In this document: in pieces, positions 17,945 through 25,521 of the stretch | Position numbering within the stretch: the stretch's first letter is position 1 | How the letters are laid out: each line of letters opens with the position of its first letter | Source: Nitrososphaeria archaeon | Lineage (GTDB): Archaea > Thermoproteota > Nitrososphaeria > JACIWG01 | Length of the DNA stretch: 37,339 nt | Direction of reading: 5' to 3' | Assembly (NCBI GenBank): GCA_026413865.1 | Contig: JAOAKB010000012.1 | Coordinates: 1-37,339 of the forward strand | The notes under the pieces: model-generated | Database searches by the model: none | Seen by the model: the letters and a program-made list of their open reading frames with translations, nothing else | What the model was told of the DNA's origin: nothing | Program-made: the position numbers and the translations under genes

Positions 17945-18616
17945 TTAACTTGTATTGGAGAACAACTTCTTCTTCAGGAGGACTTGTGAGATAACAGTTC
18001 CACATGGTATCAAGATTTCAGCTGAGCCATCTAATGAGTCTAGCACTAGATGCATTAGCCTTATCTCCTTCACAACACCAGTCTGACCAGAAATGGTTAC
18101 AATATCACCAAAAGTAAATGGTCTAGTAATTAAAATAAAGACTCCAGCAATTAGATGAGATAAAACTGTCTGTGTTGCAAAACCAACAACCAATCCACCA
18201 AATGAACCTATTGTTAATGCAGTTGCTGGATTAACATTTAATATTGATGCAACAATTGTTAGAAGAATACCTATTCCAAAAATTTTTGTCAAAGTCTTAA
18301 ACGTTGATGCTGTGGGATGGTCAGTTATCTTTATAAAATAACGGTATACGATACCACTTAAAGTATTTGTAATAAGATATCCAAAAATAAAAACCAGTAA
18401 GGCATGAACATATGGAATGTATGGATTAATAAACAGTATTATTGTACTATACTGCTTTAAATGTTCAGGTATTTCTTCGTAAGTAGTCCACCTAAAAAGG
18501 TAGTTTAAGATTATCAAAATTATTATAAGAATAACTATATATGATACTATTTTTACGCTACCATACTTAAAATTTTGCATTCTACTTTTGACAGCACTAT
18601 TTCTTTTGCTACCCAT
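17945..18616 (-). CDS. Small MscS-family mechanosensitive channel
   Basis: The 223-residue protein has three N-terminal membrane segments (about 22-41, 68-95, 112-132), the pore helix with the Gly/Ala pattern GSFGGLVVGFATQTVLSHL (138-156), and the start of the beta domain (RPFTFGDIVTISGQTGVVKEI). It opens under membrane tension to release solutes. It stops soon after LIPCGTVISQ and so lacks the C-terminal alpha/beta vestibule of longer MscS proteins. The frame stays open for 31 codons past the TAA, through VPPKSNTVESCENL, so the stop could be a late mutation. ATG 18616. Confidence 0.9.
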   Translation of the reverse strand: MGSKRNSAVKSRMQNFKYGSVKIVSYIVILIIILIILNYLFRWTTYEEIPEHLKQYSTIILFINPYIPYVHALLVFIFGYLITNTLSGIVYRYFIKITDHPTASTFKTLTKIFGIGILLTIVASILNVNPATALTIGSFGGLVVGFATQTVLSHLIAGVFILITRPFTFGDIVTISGQTGVVKEIRLMHLVLDSLDGSAEILIPCGTVISQVLLKKKLFSNTS

Positions 18617-18653
18617 TTGTTCCTCTATTATTCATACTAAAATAAATATTTTA

Positions 18654-19418
18654 TTAAAGATATTTTTCGGCACAGTCTTCCGGAATGTACCCGAGCTTTG
18701 CTTTAGTTTCACTTAAGTCGAAAACAGGATGCCTATTATTTGATATACCATAAAATATTCCAAATTTAATATCGGATTCGAGACTTTTATGTATAAGCTG
18801 AGCCATATCATGAGCACTTATCCATAACCCAAGAATCTTTTCAGGAGAATATGTGGGATGCACTTTTTGTCCTGTAATATACTCTCTAAAGAATTGTGAA
18901 GGATCGTCCAAATCCCTGCAAATACCAATTCTTAAACATATAATGCTTAACCCATATTTTTTAAAATAATAGTGTGCAAGTGCTTCACCAAAAACTTTAC
19001 TAACACCATAAAGACTGTCAGGTGCGATTGGAGCATCAGGACCAACGATATCTTTTTCATTTATAAGTGTACCACATGCATGATTTGAACTTGCATAAAC
19101 AACTTTCTTAACATTACATAAACGGGCTGCCTCAAAAACGTTATATGTGCCAATAATATTTGTATTCAAAACAGAGTTCCACTCAGCTTCAACACGAGCG
19201 TCTGCGGCCAAATGAACTATGGCGTCTACACCTTTAACCGCATTTAATACACTATTAAAATCGGCAATATCACCATAAACAACTTCAACATCAAATGTGT
19301 CTAGAGATTTCTTATGTAGCATAAGACGAAAAGTGTAGTAGTTTTTGTATTCTCTAATAAAAGCACGTCCTATCCTACCACTGGCACCTGTTACAAGAAC
19401 CTTCATATTCTTAGCCAT
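18654..19418 (-). CDS. NAD-dependent SDR, uronate dehydrogenase-like
   Basis: The 254-residue extended-type SDR has VTGASGRIGRAF at residues 9-20 for NAD and the catalytic Tyr137/Lys141 in DSLYGVSK. The blocks ASSNHACG, VFGEALAHYYFKKYGLSIICLRIG, LGLWISAHDMAQLIHKSLE and YGISNNRHPVFDLS are those of uronate dehydrogenases, which oxidise galacturonate or glucuronate to the aldarolactone with NAD. This gives possible company to the GH4 glycosidase 4.4 kb away. A general sugar epimerase remains possible. ATG 19418 is about 28 nt below a GTTTATAATC box; ATG 19406 is the alternative. Confidence 0.85.
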   Translation of the reverse strand: MAKNMKVLVTGASGRIGRAFIREYKNYYTFRLMLHKKSLDTFDVEVVYGDIADFNSVLNAVKGVDAIVHLAADARVEAEWNSVLNTNIIGTYNVFEAARLCNVKKVVYASSNHACGTLINEKDIVGPDAPIAPDSLYGVSKVFGEALAHYYFKKYGLSIICLRIGICRDLDDPSQFFREYITGQKVHPTYSPEKILGLWISAHDMAQLIHKSLESDIKFGIFYGISNNRHPVFDLSETKAKLGYIPEDCAEKYL

Positions 19419-19814
19419 TGTCTTATTTTAAAGTCATTTTATTGATTATAAACTTTTTCTAAAAAATTCCTTATCTAAAAAATTAAGAATTTATTATAGA
19501 AACGTATATGGTTATAATTTGTCTTTTTAGTCCTTTTAATAATTTTGTTGGTACAATATTTGGATACCACTATTATTTTGTTAGAGAAAATGCATAGAGG
19601 ACAAGAATTATAAGTAATCTTACTTTTTTGGGAGCACTATAATTGAGTATACTTCGCTTGAAAATTTTTGAGAAACATATGAAACATATACTATAACTAT
19701 TATTATAATACTTGGATAATATTAGGTTGGAGGTTACGATTTTGAGCTATATCGTTAAATTCGGGAGCGTTCACTGACCTGATCCAATAATATATTAAAA
19801 TAAAAGATTATTTG

Positions 19815-19829
19815 TGGTATACAATACCA
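19815..19829. promoter_or_regulatory. Inverted repeat TGGTATACAATACCA
   Basis: A perfect 6-3-6 dyad about 80 bp above the bicupin TATA box. A weaker relative (TGGTA, 11 bases, TACCA) lies at 19549-19569 nearer the divergent gene. It may be an operator of the divergent pair; chance cannot be excluded. Confidence 0.3.
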
Positions 19830-19904
19830 AAATAAGGTTAATCGATAAAATGATAGTGAACCATTTATACAAGAATTTTGATTAACTAAATTTGCTTTTA
19901 AAAA

Positions 19905-19914
19905 TTTTTATAAT
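19905..19914 (+). promoter_or_regulatory. TATA box of the bicupin gene
   Basis: TTTTTATAAT is centred 28 nt upstream of the GTG at 19939 and 34 nt upstream of the ATG at 19945; the spacing favours the GTG as a leaderless start. Confidence 0.5.
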
Positions 19915-19938
19915 CTGTTTATGCTTTACTCTTGACGA

Positions 19939-20742
19939 GTGAATATGTATAAGAGGAATTGGAGAGAAATTGAACCAATTTTAGAAGATGAGGGAAATTC
20001 TTTTGCTAGATACTATTTTAGAAGAAAAGACCATTTAGACCATGTGGGTGGAATAAAGGTTACAAAATACTGGGAATGGGTAAAATATGTTACTATACCA
20101 TGGGAAAAGAAACCATTATATAAAAGACAGAATTTGGAAAAAATACTATTTATTTTGCAAGGAGAGGGAGAAATTCAGTCTAACCAGACTTTATTAACGA
20201 TTAAAGCCCATGACACAATATATGTTCCCCCTAAAACACATTACATTGTATATTCTACATTAGAACAACAACCTATAATATTTATGGAATATTGTATACG
20301 AACCCCTCCTGAATCTAAAGAAATAGAAGTTATAGAAACTGGTTCACAAGATTTTGTTAACAAGATTTTAGTTGAGCGTTGGACTTCCAAAAAGCCAAAG
20401 ATGGGACATGAGGGAACATGCTACTCTTACAGCATCTTTACAAGAGAACAGATGAAGTATTTTCTCTTTGCAAGCATGATGTCTGTACCAAAAGTTCTAG
20501 GATATCATTCACATAATTCTGAAGCAATATATTTTATTGTTTCTGGTAAGGGCAAAGTTAAGGTTGCTGGTGAAGAAACTGAAGTAAGTGAGGGTGACGC
20601 AATTTATATACCTCCTGGAATGGCGCATAGATGCTATAATCTTTTACAAGATCAGCCACTTAACGTGTTCTGCCAAGGTATTGCGGATCCGTATGATGCT
20701 AAAGTTATAACATTAGAGAATTTGCCTGACTTACCTGTATAA
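19939..20742 (+). CDS. Bicupin protein
   Basis: The 267-residue protein has two cupin domains. The second (about 185-245) has complete metal ligands: His190 and His192 in GYHSHNSEAIYF, Glu195, and His230 in PPGMAHRC. The first (about 55-115) keeps a Glu (LEKILFILQG) and a His (PPKTHY) but has YKRQN in place of the HxH pair, so it is probably structural. Bicupins include gentisate-type dioxygenases, sugar isomerases and oxalate enzymes; none can be chosen from sequence. The proximity to a uronate-dehydrogenase-like gene would also allow a role in sugar-acid metabolism. The B3/B4 gene follows after 7 bp, so the two are likely co-transcribed. Confidence 0.85.
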   Translation: MNMYKRNWREIEPILEDEGNSFARYYFRRKDHLDHVGGIKVTKYWEWVKYVTIPWEKKPLYKRQNLEKILFILQGEGEIQSNQTLLTIKAHDTIYVPPKTHYIVYSTLEQQPIIFMEYCIRTPPESKEIEVIETGSQDFVNKILVERWTSKKPKMGHEGTCYSYSIFTREQMKYFLFASMMSVPKVLGYHSHNSEAIYFIVSGKGKVKVAGEETEVSEGDAIYIPPGMAHRCYNLLQDQPLNVFCQGIADPYDAKVITLENLPDLPV

Positions 20743-20749
20743 TTTTAAC

Positions 20750-21433
20750 GTGGTACTGATGTTGATTAAGGTGGATAGTGAATTAGAGAAAAGGTTTCCT
20801 GGCTTAAGGGCACATGCTCTTGTAATAAATAATGTAGATGTTAATAGAAATGATGAGAAAACATACAATGACTTTAATGCTCTTTTAAAAGAGGTAGTAG
20901 GATATGTTAAGTCCAGATATACATTAGATGGATTAAAAAATGAGACACTATTTAGAGCTTACAGAGACTTTTTCTGGAAGATAGGAATAGATCCTACAAA
21001 GGTTAGACCTGCATCTGAAGCCCTTATACGAAGAATATTACTTGAAAAACCTTTCCCACACATAAACATGCTAGTTGATGCCTATAACCTTGCCTCTGTT
21101 ATTAGTGGAGTACCTATTGCTGCATTCGACAAAAACAAAATTCTAGGAGAACTTTTTATGAGAAATGCTATTAATGGAGAAAAATTTCTTGGAATTGGAA
21201 TGGAAAAACCAATATTATTAAATGGTACTGAAATAGTCATATCCGATAATGAAAAGCTTGTGGCAATATATCCTTACAGGGATGCAGAGGCAACAAAAAT
21301 TTCTGATGAGACAAGAAATGTGGTATTTTTAGTATGTGGTGTTCCTGGAATAAGTGATGAGGTACTTGAAAATGCAGTGAATAAGGTTATAGAGTACGTG
21401 AGCCGTTTTTGCGGGGGGAATGTGGTAAAGTAA
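20750..21433 (+). CDS. B3/B4 tRNA-binding domain protein
   Basis: A 227-residue free-standing protein with the B3/B4 domain of phenylalanyl-tRNA synthetase beta, the domain that edits Tyr-tRNA-Phe. Typical blocks are RDFFWKIGIDPTKVRPASEALIRR, and DAYNLASVISGVPIAAFD. Free-standing copies are widespread and may edit mischarged tRNA in trans, but this has not been shown for most. Start is GTG 20750 or ATG 20759. The C-terminus stops just before dyad array 2. The link to the preceding bicupin gene has no obvious functional reason. Confidence 0.88.
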   Translation: MVLMLIKVDSELEKRFPGLRAHALVINNVDVNRNDEKTYNDFNALLKEVVGYVKSRYTLDGLKNETLFRAYRDFFWKIGIDPTKVRPASEALIRRILLEKPFPHINMLVDAYNLASVISGVPIAAFDKNKILGELFMRNAINGEKFLGIGMEKPILLNGTEIVISDNEKLVAIYPYRDAEATKISDETRNVVFLVCGVPGISDEVLENAVNKVIEYVSRFCGGNVVK

Positions 21434-21451
21434 ATATTATAAGAAAAATAT

Positions 21452-21537
21452 GTTTATCTTAAACTTACTTTATGATAAAGTTATCCTTTTGTTTTTAGAA
21501 AAAGATTAGTTTAAGTTAAACATAATATATCTTAAAC
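21452..21537. repeat. Dyad array 2: four 13-bp sites, centres spaced 16-41-16
   Basis: Sites are GTTTATCTTAAAC (21452-21464), CTTTATGATAAAG (21468-21480, perfect dyad), GTTTAAGTTAAAC (21509-21521, perfect dyad) and ATATATCTTAAAC (21525-21537). Centres 21458, 21474, 21515 and 21531 are each exactly 3688 bp from those of array 1. The 28-bp middle spacers of the two arrays differ in sequence but not in length. As with array 1, it sits between two convergent genes (B3/B4 and Fe-ADH). A lone related half-site, ATGTATGTTAAAC, lies at 21596-21608 across the Fe-ADH stop. Confidence 0.82.
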
Positions 21538-21602
21538 TTATTTTTACTTTTCTAAAAGTCCGCATAAAAAAGGAAAAAGAGTGATAATTAAGTAAATGTA
21601 TG

Positions 21603-22793
21603 TTAAACTTCTCCTTCATACATCCATTCGAGAATCCTTAAAACATTCTCTTTATTTAACTCTATTGGACTATTGGGTCTAGGAAAATTTGTTATAGAAT
21701 CTTCTGCAAGTTTGGGTAAAATTTCCTTTGGCACACCATAACTTTTTAATGCATGAGGTATATTTAATTCTTCAAGCAATCTTTTAACTGCAATAGCTGA
21801 CATTAGGGCTGCTTCTTTTAATTGCATATTTGTGACATCTTCTCCACTTTCTATGGCAACCTGTGCCAGTTTTTCACTTACTACGGGTACATAAAATTTC
21901 ATAATATAGGGAAGTGTAATTGCACACGAGATACCATGTGAAATTTTGTACATTGGACCAATTGTTTGTGAAATTGAATGTCCTACAACCATTCTTGCAT
22001 TACATAAGGGTATCCCTGCAATTGTTGCAGCCATAGACATGTAGTATCTTGCCTCAACATCATTTGGTTTATAGTATGCCCTTTTCAGGTAATTGAATAT
22101 TAATCTTATTGCTAGATAGGCTAGCTCATCTGTTATTGGCGTTGCTTCTGTTGAAATTAATGATTCGATAGCATGGCTTAAGGCGTCCAATCCACAGCCT
22201 GCGGTCACCTTAGACGGTAATGACAGTGTTAGCAGTGGATCGACTAGTGCAACGTCAGGTATAATGTATGGACTAGCACATGTCTTCTTTTTTCCCTCTA
22301 TGGTGAAAACTGCATATTGTGTAACTTCACTACCCGTTCCAGCTGTAGTCGGAATACAGATTATTGGTTTACCTCTTCTCTTTAAAAGATTTGGGCCCAC
22401 ATACTCTCTTAATTTACCCGTATGTGTAAATGATGCAGCTACAAGTTTAGCAGAATCCATTACGCTTCCGCCACCTATTCCAACAATAACGTCAGGGTCA
22501 AAGTCTTTTGCAAAGTTCGCAGCATCTTCTACAACTTCTATTCTAGGTTCTGGTTCCAGATTGTCATATATTTTAACTTCAAAACCATCTTTCTTTAGAA
22601 TTTCTGAAGCTTTTTCCGGAGACCCTGTTGATAATACAGGCTTGTCTGTCATTACAAGTACCTTAGAATTTCCACCAAGAAAACGAACTTCCTTCGAAAG
22701 CCTTTCGAGAGAATTTAATCCGAACACCATCTTTCCGGGCATATAAAGGTCAGTTGTCCTATAAAATAATGGAAATAGAGGAGTAGAACTCAT
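21603..22793 (-). CDS. Iron-containing alcohol dehydrogenase
   Basis: The 396-residue protein is a group III metal-dependent alcohol dehydrogenase. It has the NAD(P) loop VGIGGGSVMDSAK, the block CIPTTAGTGSEVTQYAVF, and metal ligands in CGLDALSHAIES and the GHSISQTIGP / ISHGISCAI pair. It reduces aldehydes to alcohols or the reverse, which would let the cell vent electrons from the aldehydes that the AOR also uses. Substrate is open (ethanol, butanol, propanediol types all share these motifs). ATG 22793; divergent to the DUF2139-like gene. Confidence 0.93.
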   Translation of the reverse strand: MSSTPLFPLFYRTTDLYMPGKMVFGLNSLERLSKEVRFLGGNSKVLVMTDKPVLSTGSPEKASEILKKDGFEVKIYDNLEPEPRIEVVEDAANFAKDFDPDVIVGIGGGSVMDSAKLVAASFTHTGKLREYVGPNLLKRRGKPIICIPTTAGTGSEVTQYAVFTIEGKKKTCASPYIIPDVALVDPLLTLSLPSKVTAGCGLDALSHAIESLISTEATPITDELAYLAIRLIFNYLKRAYYKPNDVEARYYMSMAATIAGIPLCNARMVVGHSISQTIGPMYKISHGISCAITLPYIMKFYVPVVSEKLAQVAIESGEDVTNMQLKEAALMSAIAVKRLLEELNIPHALKSYGVPKEILPKLAEDSITNFPRPNSPIELNKENVLRILEWMYEGEV

Positions 22794-22851
22794 GACATAA
22801 TAATTTGAAAATATTTTATATAAAGATTACTACAACTTATTTGATGGAATA

Positions 22852-24327
22852 ATGGTTGATATTACAAAAAGATTTTATAGATTTCCTCCAAGATTTGCAC
22901 CGGAATGGGGTTCAGGAGGAATTTTTGGTTTAAAATATTATAGGGACACATTATTCTTTAATTTAGCTTTTGAAGCCAAAGCCCACTTTATAGATGAGGA
23001 AAAAGAGAACGTATACGAGTATAATCTTGTTGGACCTAAGCCTGTTTCTGGAGGGGACACATATAATGCTGTTGATGTAGTCGATGATTTTATATATTTT
23101 GGAGGATGGGTTCATGCACCAGCGTTATATCGTAGAGAAGGTGATAGAAGAACCATTTCTTTTGTTAACAAATATAGTCATGTTCACGAATATAATGTTA
23201 AAGAAAAAAAGGTTAGGTTAGTTTGGAAGGAAAGTATAAACCATCCTACCGACTGGACTGGAGAAGTTTCTGAAATAGTATATGATCCAGTTAGTGATAC
23301 ACTTCTTATAGCTAGGGCGGATGGACATAAAAATTTAGGTGTATTTTCACTTGAAAGAAAGAATGGAAAAATTGTTCAATTAACAGGTGAACCTGCACTT
23401 AAGGGAACAATATTTTTAGATAGTGCATTCTTTGATATTTCCCATATAGGCTATTTTAAGGGATTACAGTTTATTGATCTTTTTGATAAAAGATGGTCTA
23501 AAATATATGTGGAAGATTTTTCTAAAATATCAGTAGATGGAGGTAATGTGATTAGACCCTTTGTTGGAAGCATGATTTCAGCTTATGCTAGACTATTTAC
23601 TTTTGTTAAGGGGGGAACATTTGTTGCTGAACCATCGTTGTTTGATAAAGATTCTATAAAATTTGTTAGACTTTTTGATTTTGGATATTCAGGATATGCG
23701 CCGAGTAGGACCATGGCAATAACATTTGGTGGAGGAATAATAACAGCCTTCAACAGTTTTACTCACGGTTTAGTCTTTCCACAGAATGAATTAGAGAAGA
23801 AGGTGATGGAGGAACAGAATACGATTATTGGGCCCTCACTTCTAATATACATTACTCCACCTATGGCTCGTATAGTTGGAGCATTTGGTGCAAGAATAAC
23901 TTCGATAGAAACAGTAGGAGACAAGATCTTGCTAGGAACTTCAACCGTAGCCAACCTTGCAAGGTTTGATGCAATGCCAATCGATGTAGGGTATAGAGAA
24001 ATAGTAGTACTGGATAATAGAATAATATTCGAAAAACCGCCGCCTGTGTACTTTATGTTACCAACTAGACTTGTTTCTACACTAAACTGGGGTGGAATAC
24101 CATTGTATGGGTATAAAGAGACAACATTGAACATAGATTCTAGTAGCGATAATAGATTATATGTTTATGAATACGATTTAAGTCTGCCCGTAGATGATGC
24201 TGAAAAAGTAGTTTATGAAATAAAGAAGGGTAAGAATATTTTAAGTTTAAAGGATTTTAAAAAGATTGTTTCCTTTAAACTAGAAAAGGAAGATGTATTT
24301 GGGACAATTAATATAGACTTAAACTAA
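22852..24327 (+). CDS. DUF2139-like archaeal protein
   Basis: This 491-residue protein resembles an archaeal family of unknown function (DUF2139). It consists of repeated short strand pairs of the type DDFIYFGGWVH, DTLLIARADGH and GDKILLGTSTV, suggesting a beta-propeller-like fold, with HPTDWTGEVSEIVYDP as the conserved central block. There is no signal peptide or membrane helix, so it should be cytosolic. The DUF72 gene follows after 37 bp on the same strand and may share the transcript. Assignment to the family is from memory of its motifs. No reaction can be proposed. Confidence 0.75.
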   Translation: MVDITKRFYRFPPRFAPEWGSGGIFGLKYYRDTLFFNLAFEAKAHFIDEEKENVYEYNLVGPKPVSGGDTYNAVDVVDDFIYFGGWVHAPALYRREGDRRTISFVNKYSHVHEYNVKEKKVRLVWKESINHPTDWTGEVSEIVYDPVSDTLLIARADGHKNLGVFSLERKNGKIVQLTGEPALKGTIFLDSAFFDISHIGYFKGLQFIDLFDKRWSKIYVEDFSKISVDGGNVIRPFVGSMISAYARLFTFVKGGTFVAEPSLFDKDSIKFVRLFDFGYSGYAPSRTMAITFGGGIITAFNSFTHGLVFPQNELEKKVMEEQNTIIGPSLLIYITPPMARIVGAFGARITSIETVGDKILLGTSTVANLARFDAMPIDVGYREIVVLDNRIIFEKPPPVYFMLPTRLVSTLNWGGIPLYGYKETTLNIDSSSDNRLYVYEYDLSLPVDDAEKVVYEIKKGKNILSLKDFKKIVSFKLEKEDVFGTINIDLN

Positions 24328-24364
24328 AAGATGATAGCATCAATAACAAATGTTGTGAAAGCGT

Positions 24365-25060
24365 ATGGAAATTTTTGTTGGAACCTCAGGCTGGTCATAT
24401 GATTGGAATATTGAGGGAACTCTATCTTGGTATGTTAAAAATTCTGGACTTAATTGTATAGAATTGAATGCAAGCTTCTACAGATTCCCATTTCCTAATC
24501 AGGTGAAATCTTGGACTTTAAAAGGCAAGAGTTTAAGATGGATTGTTAAAGTTAATCAGCTTATTACACATAAGTTTAAGTTTAATGAAAAGGCTTTTAC
24601 TCTATGGAAAAAGTTCGAGAATCTGTTTGAACCATTGGATGATGTTATCGACTTCTATCTTTTCCAACTACCTCCAATGCTTTCACCACAATATTCTAAA
24701 AAGTTGGAAGATTTTATTAAAAAATGTAAGTTAGGTACAAGATTCGCTTTAGAAGTTAGAAATATTAAATGGTTTAATGAAGAATGGGTTAAATGGGCTT
24801 CTGGATTAGGCATTACTTGGGTTAGTGTTGATTCACCAGAACACCCAAGAAAAATATTTTCGTCAAATGGAATAGTTTATGTCAGAATGCATGGTAGACA
24901 ATTCTGGTATTCACACTATTATGAGGATGAAGAACTTGAAGAAATCGGTAAAAATATTTTGAAGATTAAACCTTTGAAAGCCTATGTTTTATTTAATAAT
25001 AATACTAATATGCTTGAAAATGGGAGGAGAATGTTTGGTTTGTTAAAAAGGCTACTTTAG
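24365..25060 (+). CDS. DUF72 (YecE-like) TIM-barrel protein
   Basis: The 231-residue protein is a DUF72 member: FVGTSGWSYD at the start, GLNCIELNASFYRFP, the KVNQLITHK strand, FALEVRNIKWF and VYVRMHGR are the family's conserved blocks. The family has a TIM-barrel fold resembling xylose-isomerase-type enzymes; its activity is unknown. It is shorter by a few residues than many members but has both ends. The 3' end overlaps the convergent serK-like gene by 9 bp. Confidence 0.9.
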   Translation: MEIFVGTSGWSYDWNIEGTLSWYVKNSGLNCIELNASFYRFPFPNQVKSWTLKGKSLRWIVKVNQLITHKFKFNEKAFTLWKKFENLFEPLDDVIDFYLFQLPPMLSPQYSKKLEDFIKKCKLGTRFALEVRNIKWFNEEWVKWASGLGITWVSVDSPEHPRKIFSSNGIVYVRMHGRQFWYSHYYEDEELEEIGKNILKIKPLKAYVLFNNNTNMLENGRRMFGLLKRLL

Positions 25061-25516
25061 CATATCTAGTGGTAAGTTAACATCCTTTTGTATAAATGAG
25101 ATATGCTTCAATTTGCCATTTATTTGTATCATATGTTTTGTGGTTTTTGGAGGAAATCTCTTACCTTCAAGCGCATACAATATCACGGTTCTTTTGTCCA
25201 ACTGTACACTTTTCCAAGAATCTAAGATTATCATTGGACTATTATAGTCAACTAATAATGTTGGTACAAGCTTGCATCCAAGACTCTTAAGCACACTCAC
25301 ACGATGATGTCCATCTAAAATAGTGTAAGTATTTATGTCTGCTACAATGGGCTTTTTTATGACCCTATCTGCCTCAATAATCTTTCTCAGTTCTTCACAA
25401 TATTTTGTGTCTACGTCTTCATGGGCTTTAAGCAAGTCTATATTTACTAGTATTGGTTTTAATAATAAAAATGTGCTAGGTTCTGATATTTTATTAGAGA
25501 CCTTCTTATATGACAC
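25052..25516 (-). CDS. serK: SerK-like free L-serine kinase (ParB/Srx fold)
   Basis: The 154-residue protein matches archaeal SerK, which phosphorylates free serine to O-phospho-L-serine using ADP. Diagnostic parts are LLKAHE with Glu33, ILDGHHR with Asp68, and RFPPKTTKH near the C-terminus; Glu33 and Asp68 fall where the catalytic Glu and Asp of Thermococcus SerK are. It is much shorter than that enzyme (about 240 residues) because the insert between the core and the PKTT motif is missing. GTG 25516 lies 5 bp below the trpB2 stop, so both are one operon. The neighbour suggests that its product feeds tryptophan synthesis rather than, or as well as, cysteine synthesis. A general ParB-fold protein is the fallback. 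Confidence 0.78.
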   Translation of the reverse strand: MSYKKVSNKISEPSTFLLLKPILVNIDLLKAHEDVDTKYCEELRKIIEADRVIKKPIVADINTYTILDGHHRVSVLKSLGCKLVPTLLVDYNSPMIILDSWKSVQLDKRTVILYALEGKRFPPKTTKHMIQINGKLKHISFIQKDVNLPLDMLK

Positions 25517-25521
25517 AATAT

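Larger units (their letters stand above)
19419..19938. other. 520-bp gap with promoters, a dyad and possible decayed ORF
   Basis: The region holds the divergent promoters of the uronate-dehydrogenase-like gene (TATA near 19442-19452, minus) and the bicupin (TATA 19905-19914, plus). In between, plus-strand pieces at about 19511-19636 read like a degraded membrane protein (FVGTIFGYHYYFVREN, stop, RTRIISNLTFLGAL), continuing in another frame as IEYTSLENF; I could not assign it. There is a 9-bp tandem repeat GAAACATAT at 19672-19689 and a local GC-richer patch at about 19724-19785 with no recognisable RNA fold. Confidence 0.4.

Noticed and set aside
19724-19785. GC-richer patch as a C/D-box guide RNA
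   Set aside because: CTGA occurs twice, but no RTGATGA C box is found upstream.
22264-22746. 160-residue plus-strand ORF opposite the Fe-ADH gene
   Set aside because: It lies wholly antisense to a well supported gene, is Ser/Pro-rich in the way of antisense frames and has no recognisable domain. The same holds for the ORFs at 4056, 4595, 5175, 5624, 11822, 13292 and 36304.
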